From an uncultured Chryseobacterium sp. (GTDB lineage Bacteria; Bacteroidota; Bacteroidia; Flavobacteriales; Weeksellaceae), in contig CAJYWD010000004.1 in NCBI GenBank assembly GCA_913778505.1, positions 1 to 64,000 on the forward strand: 64,000 nucleotides of DNA. The letters run 5' to 3'. Below are positions 14,684 to 24,308 of this stretch, in pieces (within the stretch, counting starts at the first letter, position 1; every line of letters begins with the position of its first letter). Below the pieces are notes generated by a model. That model worked only from the letters and a program-made list of their open reading frames with translations, made no database searches and was not told where the DNA came from. A program made the translations under genes and the position numbers.

Positions 14684-15704
14684 CCTAAAAAATTTAGTTC
14701 GAAAAAATATCCTGAATCTCAAACCCTATTCTTCCGCCAGAGACGAATTCCAAGGCGAGAATGGTATTTTTCTGGATGCGAACGAAAATCCTTTCGGAGA
14801 ACTGAACCGCTATCCTGATCCGTATCAGAGAAAAATTAAAGAAAAATTGAGCGAACGCTACCAAATTCCAACCGAAAATATTTTCCTGGGAAATGGAAGC
14901 GATGAAGTGATTGATTTGGCTTTCAGAATATTTTGCGAACCCGGAAGAGATAAGGTTCTGACATTTTCTCCGACTTACGGAATGTACGAGGTTTCGGCTA
15001 ATATCAATGATATTGAGCTAATCAACCTAGATTTGAATGCGGATTTTCAAATCGATTTGGAAAGTTTGAAACCTTATTTTGCTGACGAAAATCTGAAAAT
15101 CATTTTCATTTGTTCGCCCAATAATCCAACGGGAAATTCGATTCAAAACATACAATACATTTTGGAAAATTTCAACGGAATTGTCTTTGTTGATGAAGCT
15201 TACATCGATTTCAGTCCGGAAGAAAGTTTCAGAAATCAGATCAAAAATTATCCGAATCTCACCGTGAGCCAGACCTTCAGCAAAGCCTGGGGAATGGCGT
15301 CTGTCCGGGTCGGAATAGCTTATGCTTCAGCAGAAATTATCCAGTTTTATAATAAAGTAAAACCGCCGTACAACATCAGCCAGCTCAATCAAAATGCAAT
15401 TCTAAGCATTCTTGATAATGAAAATAGCAAATTGGTCTCAGAAAATATCACACTGATTCTGGAAGAAAAAAAACAGTTGATTCAAAACTTAGAAAAACTG
15501 GATTTGGTCAAGAAAATTTATCCTTCTGATGCCAATTTTATTTTGATTGAAGTAGACAATGCCAATTCCATTTATCAAAAATTGGTGAATAAACATGTCA
15601 TCGTCAGAAACCGAAATTCAATCATCAAAAACTGCTTGAGAATCACCGTTGGTTCGTCCGAAGAAAATGAAAAATTGATAGAATCCTTGAAATCAATGAA
15701 TTAA
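14673..15704 (+). CDS. hisC: histidinol-phosphate aminotransferase
   Basis: The 343-residue, fold-type I PLP enzyme converts imidazole acetol phosphate and glutamate to histidinol phosphate. Landmarks are LDANENPFGELNRYPDP, FLGNGSDEVIDLAFR, FICSPNNPTGN, VFVDEAYIDFS and the Schiff-base lysine in SQTFSKAWGMASVRVG. It lies inside the his operon after hisD with overlapping frames. This assigns it to histidine rather than to other amino acids. Confidence 0.96.
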   Translation: MKIDLKNLVRKNILNLKPYSSARDEFQGENGIFLDANENPFGELNRYPDPYQRKIKEKLSERYQIPTENIFLGNGSDEVIDLAFRIFCEPGRDKVLTFSPTYGMYEVSANINDIELINLDLNADFQIDLESLKPYFADENLKIIFICSPNNPTGNSIQNIQYILENFNGIVFVDEAYIDFSPEESFRNQIKNYPNLTVSQTFSKAWGMASVRVGIAYASAEIIQFYNKVKPPYNISQLNQNAILSILDNENSKLVSENITLILEEKKQLIQNLEKLDLVKKIYPSDANFILIEVDNANSIYQKLVNKHVIVRNRNSIIKNCLRITVGSSEENEKLIESLKSMN

Positions 15705-15776
15705 AATAAAATTAAAAATTATTTCCCTTCAGTCAATGAATACATTTCAAGAATTCCTAAACAAAATAAATTCAAA

Positions 15777-16913
15777 ATGAGTAAAAAAATACTATTTATA
15801 GACCGCGACGGCACTTTGGTTCTGGAACCGGAAGATTATCAGGTTGATTCTTTTCAAAAACTGAAATTCTATCCGCAAGTCTTCACTTATCTTTCAAAAA
15901 TCGCCAAAGAATTGGATTACGAATTGGTAATGGTGACGAATCAGGACGGTTTGGGAACAGCTTCTCATCCGGAAGAAAACTTCTGGCCAATTCAGAATTT
16001 CATTGTCGAAACCTTTAAAAATGAAGAAGTTAAATTTAAAGATATTTTCATTGATAAAACCTTCGCCAAAGACAATGCGCCCACCAGAAAACCGAATATA
16101 GGTCTATTGACGAAATATTTTGACAAAGAAACTTATGATTTAGAAAATTCCTTCGTGATTGGCGACCGAATTACCGATGTAAAACTGGCGAAAAACCTTG
16201 GTTCAAAAGCCATTTTTATTAATAACGATGAAAATCTCGGAGCTGAAGAGATTTTAGAAAATGATGATTTGGATAATGTCATTGCTTTAAAAACAACTTC
16301 GTGGAAAGCAATCTACGAATTTTTGAAACTCGAAAACAGAACTTCGGAAATTATCAGAAATACCAACGAAACCAAAATCAAAATTAATCTAAACCTCGAC
16401 GGAACCGGAAAATCCAGCATCGACACCGGAATTGCGTTCTTCGACCACATGCTGGATCAGATTGCAAAACACGGTCAGATGGATTTGGAAATCAAGGTAG
16501 ACGGCGATTTGGAAGTGGATGAGCATCATACGATTGAAGACACGGGAATTGCCCTTGGCGAAGCTTTCTATCAGACTTTGGGAAACAAACTGGGAATCGA
16601 ACGTTACGCTTTTGTTCTGCCAATGGATGATTGTCTGGCTCAGGTGGCACTGGATTTTGGCGGAAGAAGCTGGATGGTTTGGAATGCCTATTTTAAGCGT
16701 GAAATGATTGGAAAAATGCCAACCGAGATGTTCTTTCATTTCTTCAAATCATTTTCGGATGCGGCGAAAGCAAATCTCAACATCAAAGCAGAAGGCGACA
16801 ACGAGCATCACAAAATAGAATCGATTTTCAAAGCATTCGCAAAATGTCTGAAAGCTGCGGTAAAACGAGATTCGGAGAAAATGATTTTGCCATCAACAAA
16901 AGGAATGCTGTAA
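15777..16913 (+). CDS. hisB: bifunctional histidinol-phosphatase / imidazoleglycerol-phosphate dehydratase
   Basis: The 378-residue fusion has an N-terminal HAD phosphatase (DRDGTLV nucleophile motif, RKPNIGLL, then [14 protein letters not shown]). The C-terminal dehydratase starts near residue 195, with [29 protein letters not shown] and [20 protein letters not shown] supplying the metal-binding histidines. The cysteine/histidine zinc loop of the E. coli phosphatase half is missing (KDNAPTRKP instead of a CDCRKP-like segment). This enzyme therefore resembles the zinc-free type. It catalyses two separate pathway steps. Confidence 0.96.
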   Translation: MSKKILFIDRDGTLVLEPEDYQVDSFQKLKFYPQVFTYLSKIAKELDYELVMVTNQDGLGTASHPEENFWPIQNFIVETFKNEEVKFKDIFIDKTFAKDNAPTRKPNIGLLTKYFDKETYDLENSFVIGDRITDVKLAKNLGSKAIFINNDENLGAEEILENDDLDNVIALKTTSWKAIYEFLKLENRTSEIIRNTNETKIKINLNLDGTGKSSIDTGIAFFDHMLDQIAKHGQMDLEIKVDGDLEVDEHHTIEDTGIALGEAFYQTLGNKLGIERYAFVLPMDDCLAQVALDFGGRSWMVWNAYFKREMIGKMPTEMFFHFFKSFSDAAKANLNIKAEGDNEHHKIESIFKAFAKCLKAAVKRDSEKMILPSTKGML

Positions 16914-16917
16914 CAGG

Positions 16918-17088
16918 CAGACGGATAGATAATAGACGAATGATAATAGACGAATAATAATAGACGAATGATAATAGACGCAAGATTGAAATCTATCATC
17001 TATCCGCCTATTATCTATCATCTATCCGCCTATCATCTATCAATCTATCATCTATCAATCTATCAATCTATCATCTTAAAAATTAAAA
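16918..17088. repeat. low-complexity GATAGA/TCTATC repeat inside the his operon
   Basis: The hisB-hisH gap holds 14 bp units built on AGACGAATGATAAT, then an opposite-sense run of TCTATCATCTATCCGCCTAT-type units. The two halves are complementary (GGATAGATAATAG with CTATTATCTATC) and could fold into a long imperfect hairpin in the his mRNA. No gene or promoter is seen. Confidence 0.85.
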
Positions 17089-17091
17089 ATA

Positions 17092-17673
17092 ATGGACACA
17101 GTTATCATAGATTACAAAGCGGGCAACGTTCAAAGTCTTCTATTTGCGATAGAAAGATTGGGATTTTCGGCTAAACTCACGAATAATCCAGACGAAATTT
17201 CCAAAGCCGACAAAGTTATTTTCCCGGGCGTTGGCGAAGCATCTTTCGCCATGAATTCTCTCAAAGAAACCGAATTGGATTTGCTGATTCCTGAGCTGAA
17301 ACAACCCCTTTTGGGAATCTGTCTCGGGATGCAATTGCTTTGCAAAGATTCGGAGGAAAGTAATACGGAAGCTTTGGGGATTTTCGATGTTTCGGTCAAA
17401 AAATTTCCGGATTCCGTAATTGTTCCACAGATTGGTTGGAATCAGATTTACGATTTGAAGTCGGATTTGTTCAAAAATATTCCGGAGCAGAGTTTTATGT
17501 ATCTCGTTCACAGTTATTACGCTGAGAAAAACGACAATACAATTGCAACCACCGATTATTCCGAAGCTTACAGCACGGCTTTGCAAAAGGATAATTTTTT
17601 CGGCGTCCAGTTTCACCCGGAAAAAAGCGGTGTTTTTGGAAGTAAAATATTAGAGAATTTTTTGAAATTATAA
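17092..17673 (+). CDS. hisH: imidazole glycerol phosphate synthase, glutaminase subunit
   Basis: The 193-residue class I glutamine amidotransferase supplies ammonia to HisF. The nucleophile is in GICLGMQLL, and the catalytic His and Glu are in VQFHPEKS near the C-terminus. The N-terminal DYKAGNVQSLLFAIERLG and FPGVGEASFAMN are typical of HisH. It is separated from hisB by a repeat-rich gap and from hisA by an inverted-repeat element. No separate promoter is evident. Confidence 0.95.
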   Translation: MDTVIIDYKAGNVQSLLFAIERLGFSAKLTNNPDEISKADKVIFPGVGEASFAMNSLKETELDLLIPELKQPLLGICLGMQLLCKDSEESNTEALGIFDVSVKKFPDSVIVPQIGWNQIYDLKSDLFKNIPEQSFMYLVHSYYAEKNDNTIATTDYSEAYSTALQKDNFFGVQFHPEKSGVFGSKILENFLKL

Positions 17674-17692
17674 TAGGCATTGGTTTAAAATT

Positions 17693-17760
17693 TTCTCGCT
17701 GATTTTGCAAATTATGCAGATTATGAAATTAATCTGCCAAATCTATTAAATCTGCGAGAG
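17693..17760. repeat. inverted-repeat element between hisH and hisA
   Basis: TTCTCGCTGATTT and its near complement AAATCTGCGAGAG flank a core containing TATGCAGATTA and TAATCTGCC. It belongs to the CTCGCAGATTTTGCAGATTA family that I recognise from intergenic regions of flavobacteria. The whole unit can fold as an imperfect hairpin within the operon. Confidence 0.6.
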
Positions 17761-17803
17761 TTTAAAAATAAATAAAGTTACACCTGTAAAATATTAATAT
17801 AAA

Positions 17804-18520
17804 ATGAGAATCATACCAGCAATAGACATCATCAACGGCGAATGCGTCCGGCTTTCCAAAGGCGATTACAACAAAAAAATAATTTATAATTCCAATGTTT
17901 TGGAAGTTGCCAAAAACTTCGAAGACCACGGCATTCAATTCCTTCATTTGGTTGATTTGGACGGCGCCAAACAAAACCGAATCATCAATTATAAAATCTT
18001 AGAACAAATCTCCTCCGAAACCAATTTAATCATAGATTTTGGCGGCGGTCTGAAATCTGAAGAAGACATCAGAATCGCTTTTGAAAGCGGCGCAAAACAA
18101 GTAACTTTGGGAAGTATTGCCATCAAAAATTCTGAATTATTTCTTGAAACTTTAGAACAATACGGTTCAGAAAAAATCATTTTAGGAGCAGATGCACGCA
18201 AAGAAAAAATAGCTGTTTCCGGTTGGCTGGAGGAAAGTGAAACCAATATATATGACTTCATCAAAGAAAAAACACAAAACGGAATCCAATATGTAATCTC
18301 AACTGACATTGATAAAGACGGAATGTTGGAAGGTCCGTCTTTCGGTCTTTATCAAAAAATAATCGCTGAAAATCCTGGTGTAAAACTGATAGCTTCCGGC
18401 GGAATCACTTCTGCTGAAGATTTGGAAAAAGTAAAATCAATCGGTTGCGAAGGTGCCATTATCGGCAAAGCGTTGTACGAAAACAGAATTACGTTTCACG
18501 ATTTAAAACCATTTCTCTAA
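17804..18520 (+). CDS. hisA: phosphoribosyl-ProFAR isomerase
   Basis: The 238-residue (beta/alpha)8 enzyme performs the Amadori rearrangement of ProFAR to PRFAR. It shows [19 protein letters not shown] with the catalytic Asp, [40 protein letters not shown] and [16 protein letters not shown]. These are the phosphate-binding loops of the twofold-repeated barrel. It overlaps hisF by one base. Confidence 0.96.
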   Translation: MRIIPAIDIINGECVRLSKGDYNKKIIYNSNVLEVAKNFEDHGIQFLHLVDLDGAKQNRIINYKILEQISSETNLIIDFGGGLKSEEDIRIAFESGAKQVTLGSIAIKNSELFLETLEQYGSEKIILGADARKEKIAVSGWLEESETNIYDFIKEKTQNGIQYVISTDIDKDGMLEGPSFGLYQKIIAENPGVKLIASGGITSAEDLEKVKSIGCEGAIIGKALYENRITFHDLKPFL

Positions 18521-19272
18521 TGTTAGCAAAACGAATTATTCCTTGTCTCGACATCAAGAACGGACAAACTGTAAAAGGCGTTAATTTTCTGGATGTGAAA
18601 GAAGTTGGAAATCCTGTGGAAATGGCTGTAAAATATTCTGAACAAGGCGCTGACGAATTGGTTTTTCTGGATATTTCTGCGACAGAAGAACGCCGGAAAA
18701 CCTTGGTTCCGCTTGTTCGTGAAATTGCGAAACACATCAACATTCCTTTCACAGTTGGTGGTGGCATCAATGCGCTGGAAAATGTAGAAGAGCTTCTGAA
18801 AAACGGTGCGGATAAAATCACAATCAATTCAGCCGCACTTTTTAACCCAAATCTAATCAATGAAGTTGCCAAACGTTTTGGCTCACAATGTATGGTGGTG
18901 GCGATTGACACCAAATTGGTTGAAAATCAAAACAAAGTTTTTAGCAATGGCGGAAAAATCGAAACGGATAAAGAATTATTTTCCTGGGCAAAAGAAGCTG
19001 AAAATCTAGGCGCGGGCGAAATTCTCCTAACATCCATGAATACGGACGGAACCAAAGCAGGATTTGCGATTGACATTACCCAAAAACTTTCGGAATTGGT
19101 TAATATTCCTGTGATTGCTTCCGGAGGTGCCGGAACGATGCAACATTTTGAAGATGTTTTCACGGAAACCAAAGCAACCGGAGCATTGGCTGCGAGTATC
19201 TTCCACTTCAATGAAATCGAAATTCCGGAACTTAAAAATTTTCTTAAATCTAAAAATCTACCCATACGATGA
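18520..19272 (+). CDS. hisF: imidazole glycerol phosphate synthase, cyclase subunit
   Basis: The 250-residue (beta/alpha)8 barrel uses PRFAR and the ammonia channelled from HisH to make imidazole glycerol phosphate and AICAR. Landmarks are [50 protein letters not shown] and [13 protein letters not shown]. The ATG at 18520 overlaps the hisA stop. A longer in-frame extension to 18445 runs inside hisA and is rejected. It overlaps hisIE by four bases. Confidence 0.96.
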   Translation: MLAKRIIPCLDIKNGQTVKGVNFLDVKEVGNPVEMAVKYSEQGADELVFLDISATEERRKTLVPLVREIAKHINIPFTVGGGINALENVEELLKNGADKITINSAALFNPNLINEVAKRFGSQCMVVAIDTKLVENQNKVFSNGGKIETDKELFSWAKEAENLGAGEILLTSMNTDGTKAGFAIDITQKLSELVNIPVIASGGAGTMQHFEDVFTETKATGALAASIFHFNEIEIPELKNFLKSKNLPIR

Positions 19273-19856
19273 CTATAAAATTTGACAACGATACAGGCTT
19301 AGTTCCCGTGATTATTCAGGATTATCTCAATCTGAAAGTCCTGATGCTGGGTTATATGAACCGGGAAGCTTTTGACAAAACTTTGCAGGAAAAACGAGTG
19401 ACCTTTTTTTCCCGTTCCAAAAATCGACTTTGGACCAAAGGCGAAACTTCAGGCAATTTTTTGGAATTAATTGATTGGAAACTGGATTGTGACAACGACA
19501 CGATTCTCATCCAAGCCAGAGCGCTTGGACCGACTTGCCACAACGGAACCACAACTTGCTTCGCAGATGAATCCGACAAAGGATTTTTGTATGAATTACA
19601 GCAAACCATTTCTGATAAAATTGATAATGATGATGAAAATTCTTACACCAATGCGCTCTATAAAAAAGGCATCAACAAAGTGGCTCAAAAAGTAGGCGAA
19701 GAAGCGGTGGAACTCGTGATAGAAGCAAAAGATAACAATGACGAATTGTTCCTAAACGAAGCTTCGGATTTGCTTTATCATTATTTGATTTTGTTGAAAG
19801 CAAAGGGTTTTACGATTGAAGATGTTGAAAGAATTTTGAAATCGAGAAGTCAATAA
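19269..19856 (+). CDS. hisIE: phosphoribosyl-AMP cyclohydrolase / phosphoribosyl-ATP pyrophosphatase
   Basis: The 195-residue fusion contains HisI at the N-terminus: [17 protein letters not shown], the metal-binding [25 protein letters not shown] with its cysteines (residues about 76-98). HisE makes up the last 85 residues: [21 protein letters not shown] and [12 protein letters not shown]. It performs steps two and three of the pathway. It closes the operon, and a strong hairpin follows directly after its stop. Confidence 0.96.
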   Translation: MTIKFDNDTGLVPVIIQDYLNLKVLMLGYMNREAFDKTLQEKRVTFFSRSKNRLWTKGETSGNFLELIDWKLDCDNDTILIQARALGPTCHNGTTTCFADESDKGFLYELQQTISDKIDNDDENSYTNALYKKGINKVAQKVGEEAVELVIEAKDNNDELFLNEASDLLYHYLILLKAKGFTIEDVERILKSRSQ

Positions 19857-19884
19857 AAAAACCAGCAAAATTGCTGGTTTCTGT
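19857..19884. terminator. bidirectional terminator, hisIE / amidase
   Basis: AACCAGCA and TGCTGGTT form a stem just after the hisIE stop, flanked by A and T runs. It probably ends transcription of both converging genes. Confidence 0.75.
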
Positions 19885-19898
19885 ATATTTTGGATGAT

Positions 19899-20480
19899 TT
19901 AATTTTCGCTGATTATTCGTAATATTTTTTCAGCAATTTCAGATTGACCTTTTTCGCTGGCGAGATAGTTTCTTTCGTTCGGATTATTCATAAAACCTAA
20001 TTCCAGAAGGATTGCCGGTGTTTTGGACTCTCTCAGTATATACAGATTTTCAGTTTTGATTTTTAAATCCTGAAATTTTTCGTAAAACTTACTTGCTAGC
20101 TTTTTTGAAACTTCGTTATCCTGAACAAAAACTTCCATTCCTTTACTTTCTGTAGTTTCTCGCGGCGAATTATTAATGTGCAGAGAAATTGCAAAATCAG
20201 GTTTTACATCGTTAATTTTTCCAGTTCTGTCTTTAAGGGTTGGATAACTATCATCATCTCTTGTCAGTATGATTTCAAGATTTTGATTTCGGTTTAAGGC
20301 TTTTATTTTTTTAGCAATATTCAGGACAATTTCTTTTTCAGAAACTCCATTTCGGTTGGCTCCCAAATCTGTTCCGCCGTGACCAGCATCAATGACAACC
20401 ACTCTTTTCGCTTTTGAAAAGCTGAATGACAGCAAAACTCCAAGCGCAACAATGCTTATAATTCTCAATAGATTCTTCAT
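19899..20480 (-). CDS. N-acetylmuramoyl-L-alanine amidase (Amidase_3)
   Basis: The 193-residue exported enzyme has a signal peptide (to about residue 24) and then only the catalytic domain. Zinc ligands are H34 in DAGHGG, E48 in SEKE and H101 in ISLHINN. The catalytic glutamate is E160 in LLELGFMN. It should cleave the amide bond between MurNAc and the stem peptide during cell separation. It lacks an AMIN targeting domain. Amidases of this type are normally kept inactive until an EnvC/NlpD-type LytM protein binds, and a candidate activator lies at 46206-47741. Confidence 0.92.
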   Translation of the reverse strand: MKNLLRIISIVALGVLLSFSFSKAKRVVVIDAGHGGTDLGANRNGVSEKEIVLNIAKKIKALNRNQNLEIILTRDDDSYPTLKDRTGKINDVKPDFAISLHINNSPRETTESKGMEVFVQDNEVSKKLASKFYEKFQDLKIKTENLYILRESKTPAILLELGFMNNPNERNYLASEKGQSEIAEKILRIISEN

Positions 20481-20568
20481 AATTAATTATTTTTGGTATT
20501 ACACTAAATCAAATAACGAGAAAAGAAACTAAAATCTGAGTTAAAGCTTATATAAAAAATGTTAAAAT

Positions 20569-21219
20569 TTAAGGCGCCAATCTGGAAATCTTCCAATCAA
20601 AATCTTCTGTCAGAGTATATAAAATCCTGTCGTGAAGACGGTTTGGACGGCCTTGCCAAAATTCGATTTCGTAAGGTTTTGCGATGTATCCGCCCCAATT
20701 TTCCGGTCTTGGGATTTCTTTGTTTTCGAATTCGGTTTCTAAATTTTTAAGTCTGTTTTCGAGGAAATTACGATCCGGGATTTCCTGACTTTGCGGTGAA
20801 ACAACAGCCCCTAGCTGACTTCCTTTTGGACGCGAATGGAAATAGCCGTCGCTCAGGTTTTCCGCAATTTTTTCTATGTTGGCTTTGATGATAATTTGTC
20901 TCTCCAGACTTGGCCAGAAAAAACTGAGGCAAGCTTTATGAGTTCTCTCCAAAGATTTTCCTTTCCGGCTTTCGTAATTGGTGTAAAACACAAAACCTTC
21001 CCAATTGTAAGACTTCAGCAAAACCATCCTGGTTCTGGGACAACCGTCTTCTTCCACGGTGGAAATTGCCATTGCATTGGCCTCGGAAACCTGTGGATTT
21101 TCTTCGGCTTCCAGGAACCAATTTCGGAACTGCTCGATTGGGTTTTCCTTGATTTCGGATTCGATGAGTTGGGATTTGTCGTAGACTTTTCTTTTATCGT
21201 GGAGGTTTTCGTTGTTCAT
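20569..21219 (-). CDS. pdxH: pyridoxamine 5'-phosphate oxidase
   Basis: The 216-residue flavoenzyme oxidises PNP or PMP to pyridoxal phosphate with FMN and O2. It shows RMVLLKSYNWEGFVFYTNYESRK at the FMN site, FHSRPKGSQLGAVVSPQSQ, and the C-terminal EFWQGRPNRLHDRI with the substrate-binding Arg and His. The start MNNENLHDKRKVYDK at 21219 fits the usual length. A longer frame to 21252 adds an unrelated MCSNNFQHSNK. It supplies the cofactor for HisC and the other aminotransferases of the window, although nothing shows shared control. Confidence 0.94.
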   Translation of the reverse strand: MNNENLHDKRKVYDKSQLIESEIKENPIEQFRNWFLEAEENPQVSEANAMAISTVEEDGCPRTRMVLLKSYNWEGFVFYTNYESRKGKSLERTHKACLSFFWPSLERQIIIKANIEKIAENLSDGYFHSRPKGSQLGAVVSPQSQEIPDRNFLENRLKNLETEFENKEIPRPENWGGYIAKPYEIEFWQGRPNRLHDRILYTLTEDFDWKISRLAP

Positions 21220-21583
21220 TTTATTTGAATGTTGGAAATTATTTGAACACAAAGTTCGCTAAGATTTTTTAGATAATTACTGTTTTAAGTTCACAAAGAC
21301 GTAAAACTCATCAAAGATAAAAATTCAAATTATGAGAAAATTATAATTGACAGACAACTCTTCTTTTTTGCGAAGCGCGCCCCGACTTGAACAAAGCTCT
21401 TTTTTTTAAGCCTTAGTGAAAAGCGAAGGTACAAAAAAGCGGGAGCCAATCGAAAGCGCGGATAAATTACAAACGGATCCGGACGACTAAATGTCTAGCA
21501 ATACGGTAAACGTTATTTCAGTTAACATTTCATTGATATCTAATTTTCCGTTGAATTTTTTTTCAAAAAAAAATTATTTTTTA
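21220..21583. repeat. intergenic region with a degenerate R1-like element
   Basis: At 21375-21466 GCGCGCCCCGACTTGA, a CTCTTTTTTTT run, an ACAAAAAAGCGGGAGCC run and a closing AGCGCGG follow the build of the R1 repeats (3676, 10721), with paired ends and a T-run/A-run stem, but little sequence identity. At 21254-21312 are ACACAAAGTTCGCTAAG and TTCACAAAGACGTAA, resembling the CAAAG-type hairpin family. No gene is seen. Confidence 0.5.
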
Positions 21584-21591
21584 TAGCTTTG
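21584..21591 (+). promoter_or_regulatory. -7 element TAGCTTTG directly before the yqgE-like gene
   Basis: TAGCTTTG ends four bases before the ATG at 21596, so the message is probably leaderless. No -33 TTG is found at the expected distance. Confidence 0.5.
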
Positions 21592-21595
21592 ATGT

Positions 21596-22138
21596 ATGAA
21601 TTATTCTTACAAAGGTAAAATTCTGATATCGACTCCCGATGGTTCTATCGATATCTTTTCCCGGTCAGTCGTCTTGATTATTGACCACGATGAGCATGGC
21701 ACTTTAGGTTTGATCCTCAACAAAAAAAGTCAGAGTGGAGACATTCTGGAGGTATTCGGACAACGGATCCAGGTGTACGAAGGCGGTCCTGTGGAAGATG
21801 ATAAATTCTTTTTCATCGTGAAAGGACCGAAGATTACTGAAGATTTTTCAGTCATCAACGAGGAGTTTTACGGCACCGACGACCGCGAGGCAGTGATGCA
21901 GGCGCTGCTGACAGGAAGGCTGAGCGTAGAGGATGTGAAGGTTTTTGCAGGCTGCTCCAGCTGGGCGCCTATGCAGCTGGAAAGCGAAATTCAGGAGAAA
22001 ATATGGACCGTAGTAGATGTTTACAATCTGGATTACACGATTCCTAACGACCAGAGTCTCTGGAAGAACATCATGCAGAATCTGGGCGGCGAGTTTCTTC
22101 TATGGGCGAATGCGCCGGAGGACGTGAGTATGAATTAG
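21596..22138 (+). CDS. YqgE/AlgH family protein (DUF179)
   Basis: The 180-residue protein matches the YqgE/AlgH family over its full length: KGKILISTPDGS, VVLIIDHDEHGTLGLILNKKS, YEGGPVEDDKFFFIV and VFAGCSSWAPMQLESEI. Family members are cytoplasmic and widely conserved. Proposed roles in alginate regulation or Holliday-junction resolution remain unproven, and I infer no function. It is transcribed alone from a promoter next to its start codon and ends in a strong hairpin. Confidence 0.92.
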   Translation: MNYSYKGKILISTPDGSIDIFSRSVVLIIDHDEHGTLGLILNKKSQSGDILEVFGQRIQVYEGGPVEDDKFFFIVKGPKITEDFSVINEEFYGTDDREAVMQALLTGRLSVEDVKVFAGCSSWAPMQLESEIQEKIWTVVDVYNLDYTIPNDQSLWKNIMQNLGGEFLLWANAPEDVSMN

Positions 22139-22157
22139 AATTTAACCAGACTAAAAA

Positions 22158-22198
22158 AACAAGTCGCAAACTGTATTCCGGTTTGCGACTTGTTTTTT
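22158..22198. terminator. strong bidirectional terminator
   Basis: A 14 bp stem (22158-22171 with 22181-22194, core AAGTCGCAAAC) with a nine-base loop is flanked by an A run and a T run. It serves the yqgE-like gene and the converging esterase gene, whose stop lies at its right edge. Confidence 0.9.
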
Positions 22199-23036
22199 AA
22201 GGAATTTTCTTTTCTGTTTTGATCTTTTTTGTAAGGTCCTGCACTTCTTTCTTCAGGATAAAGAAACCCGGATTTGCCATTCCGACATGATCAAACCCTT
22301 CTTCTTCCAATAATTTTGTGGAAGGATGGTTGACCAATTTCAACATTCTTGCCAGATAGGCATTTTCTTCGTACCGGCCGAACAGTTCCAGTTCCCTGTC
22401 TCCGGTAATCAAAACGATAGGCGGCGCATCTTTCCGCACATGGAACAGCGGCGCATACTGGTCAATGGTCGGCTGCAATTCCCGAATGCCTTGTTCCTTC
22501 CTGATCTGAAAATGCGTGATGGCCTGCCCACTGAATGGGATGAGACCTGCGATCTGATTGGCATCGATATTATATTTCTGAAGATACTTTTTATCCAGCG
22601 TAATCATCATCGCCAGATAACCTCCCGCAGAATGTCCGGACTGGAAAATCAGGTTCTTGTTTCCGCCATATTTTTCGATATTCTCAAAAACCCAGGCAGT
22701 AGCCGCGGCAGCATCTTCTATGTAAGCGGGTGCTTTTACTTTTGGAGCCAAGCGGTATTCTACACTTACCACGGCGATATTTTCGTTCAGTAATTCTTTT
22801 GGCAACTCGTTACTTCCACCCGTTAATCCGCCACCGTGAAACCAAATGACTGTTGGGAAATTTTTGACATTTGTCGGGTAATAGAAATTCAGCTTGCATT
22901 GCGAACTGATGTAAGAATCTGTTTTTCTGATATTTTCAGGGTAGTAAGCAATATTACTTTCGGTTTGATATTCGGTCTGAGCAAAACTGAATACAACAAC
23001 TAACATTAAAATAAAACTGATTGATTTTCTGAGCAT
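22197..23036 (-). CDS. secreted alpha/beta hydrolase (esterase)
   Basis: The 279-residue protein has a signal peptide ending near SFAQ (residue 20), so it is periplasmic or exported. The oxyanion loop HGGG is at 67-70. The nucleophile is S136 in GHSAGG, and the acid and base fit D213 (TGDRELELF) and H250 (FDHVGM). This pattern is typical of BD-FAE/hormone-sensitive-lipase-type carboxylesterases acting on short acyl or feruloyl esters. The substrate is not predictable. No sorting domain is present. Confidence 0.88.
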   Translation of the reverse strand: MLRKSISFILMLVVVFSFAQTEYQTESNIAYYPENIRKTDSYISSQCKLNFYYPTNVKNFPTVIWFHGGGLTGGSNELPKELLNENIAVVSVEYRLAPKVKAPAYIEDAAAATAWVFENIEKYGGNKNLIFQSGHSAGGYLAMMITLDKKYLQKYNIDANQIAGLIPFSGQAITHFQIRKEQGIRELQPTIDQYAPLFHVRKDAPPIVLITGDRELELFGRYEENAYLARMLKLVNHPSTKLLEEEGFDHVGMANPGFFILKKEVQDLTKKIKTEKKIP

Positions 23037-23103
23037 GATTTTACTTTTATGATTTATCTCTGCAGACTTTATATTTTCAGCTGATTGTATTCCATAGCAA
23101 CTC

Positions 23104-23598
23104 TTATAAAAAGAGGACTTCTACATTTCCGGATTGATGGTAGAAAAAACCGTCGCTATCGTATTCTACATTGCTGAGACCTTCCAGAACGTCATAAACC
23201 ATTCTCTGCAAAACGCCATCGCCAATGCCATGGATGATCTGCAAGGTTTTGATTTTATTTTTTCTGCAGAAATCAATGGTTTCCAGCAACTTTTCTTTCT
23301 GGATCATCAATCTTTCGAAAGCATCATAATCACCAGGATTTTTGACGAGTAAATTAAAATGCAAATCCAGTTTCAGAGGTGCCTTGTTATGTTTCTTTGA
23401 GCTAACTTTTGGCGGTTCCTTTTTCCTGATGATCGGAAAATTTTCGTACAAATCCGAATCGATAATAGTTAACTGATCTTTTGTAAAATGATAGACAAAA
23501 CCATGCTCATCCTCGATTTTTACCTGGTTGGCAATCATCTTCACAACTTTCCCTTTCAGATTGTCATCAATCACAGAAACTAAATCTCCGATTTTCAT
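23104..23598 (-). CDS. Smr domain protein (short MutS2-like)
   Basis: The 164-residue protein starts with a small beta domain (MKIGDLVSVIDDNLKGKVV) like the DUF2027/KOW-type modules found with Smr. It ends with an Smr domain: LDLHFNLL and the HGIGDGVL motif (HGxGxG) near 122-129. Smr domains bind or nick nucleic acids, and in MutS2 they help rescue collided ribosomes. This stand-alone version lacks the MutS ATPase. A role in RNA or DNA processing is family-based inference. Confidence 0.85.
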   Translation of the reverse strand: MKIGDLVSVIDDNLKGKVVKMIANQVKIEDEHGFVYHFTKDQLTIIDSDLYENFPIIRKKEPPKVSSKKHNKAPLKLDLHFNLLVKNPGDYDAFERLMIQKEKLLETIDFCRKNKIKTLQIIHGIGDGVLQRMVYDVLEGLSNVEYDSDGFFYHQSGNVEVLFL

Positions 23599-23645
23599 CC
23601 TAATTTTATTGAGATCATAACTTTAAAATAATTTTAAACAGGGAG

Positions 23646-23702
23646 TTTGTCATTCCGTAGGAATCTAAATAATCTTTGTAAAGATGCTTCCAGAATGACA
23701 AA
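23646..23702. repeat. hairpin repeat, family R2 (copy 2, degenerate)
   Basis: The left arm is identical to the left arm of the hairpin at 10629-10649. The right arm (AGATGCTTCCAGAATGACA) has a few mismatches. It lies between two minus-strand genes. Confidence 0.7.
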
Positions 23703-23774
23703 TTTTATGCATAATCTTCTCACCGCCCCGTCAAAAGGTTCCAAATTTTGCCACCCCTCCAAACGAAGGGGAAT

Positions 23775-24269
23775 TTACTTCGCACCGAGTTCAATGATTT
23801 CCAAATCTTTAACCTCATCGTTATGAATTGTGAAACGCATCATAGTTCTTACCTTGTGCCAGCCGGTTTTGCCGCAAGCGCCGGGATTGAGGTGCAGCAG
23901 ATTATTTTTCTTATCGTGCATGGCTTTCAGAATATGGGAATGTCCGGAAATGAATAACTTAGGTTTTTTGTCCTCAATTTCCTTTTTGGCCAGCGCTGAA
24001 TACTTGTCCGGATAACCACCGATATGAATCATCAAAACATCCACATCCTCAGACTTGAAACTTAAAACTTCCGGGAAAATCGTTCTGATCTTGGCTTCGT
24101 CAATATTGCCATAGACCCCTCGTAAAGGTTTTATCTTTTCGAGCTCCTCAATGACATGCATATTTCCAAAATCACCGCAATGCCAGATTTCATCGGCATC
24201 TTTGGCATAATCCAAAATCCTCTCATCAATGTAAGAATGGGTGTCTGATAATAGCAGAATACGTTTCAT
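23775..24269 (-). CDS. YfcE/MJ0936-type metallophosphoesterase
   Basis: The 164-residue calcineurin-like phosphoesterase shows the metal-binding series D9-x-H11 (SDTHS), D33 (HCGDFGN), N55 (GNIDE), then MIHIGG and GHSH. Members such as YfcE are cytoplasmic phosphodiesterases with unknown physiological substrate. Length is normal for the family. Confidence 0.92.
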   Translation of the reverse strand: MKRILLLSDTHSYIDERILDYAKDADEIWHCGDFGNMHVIEELEKIKPLRGVYGNIDEAKIRTIFPEVLSFKSEDVDVLMIHIGGYPDKYSALAKKEIEDKKPKLFISGHSHILKAMHDKKNNLLHLNPGACGKTGWHKVRTMMRFTIHNDEVKDLEIIELGAK

Positions 24270-24308
24270 TGGTAATATTTCAATTAAATTTAAGGAAGAA
24301 AGTTTTCT

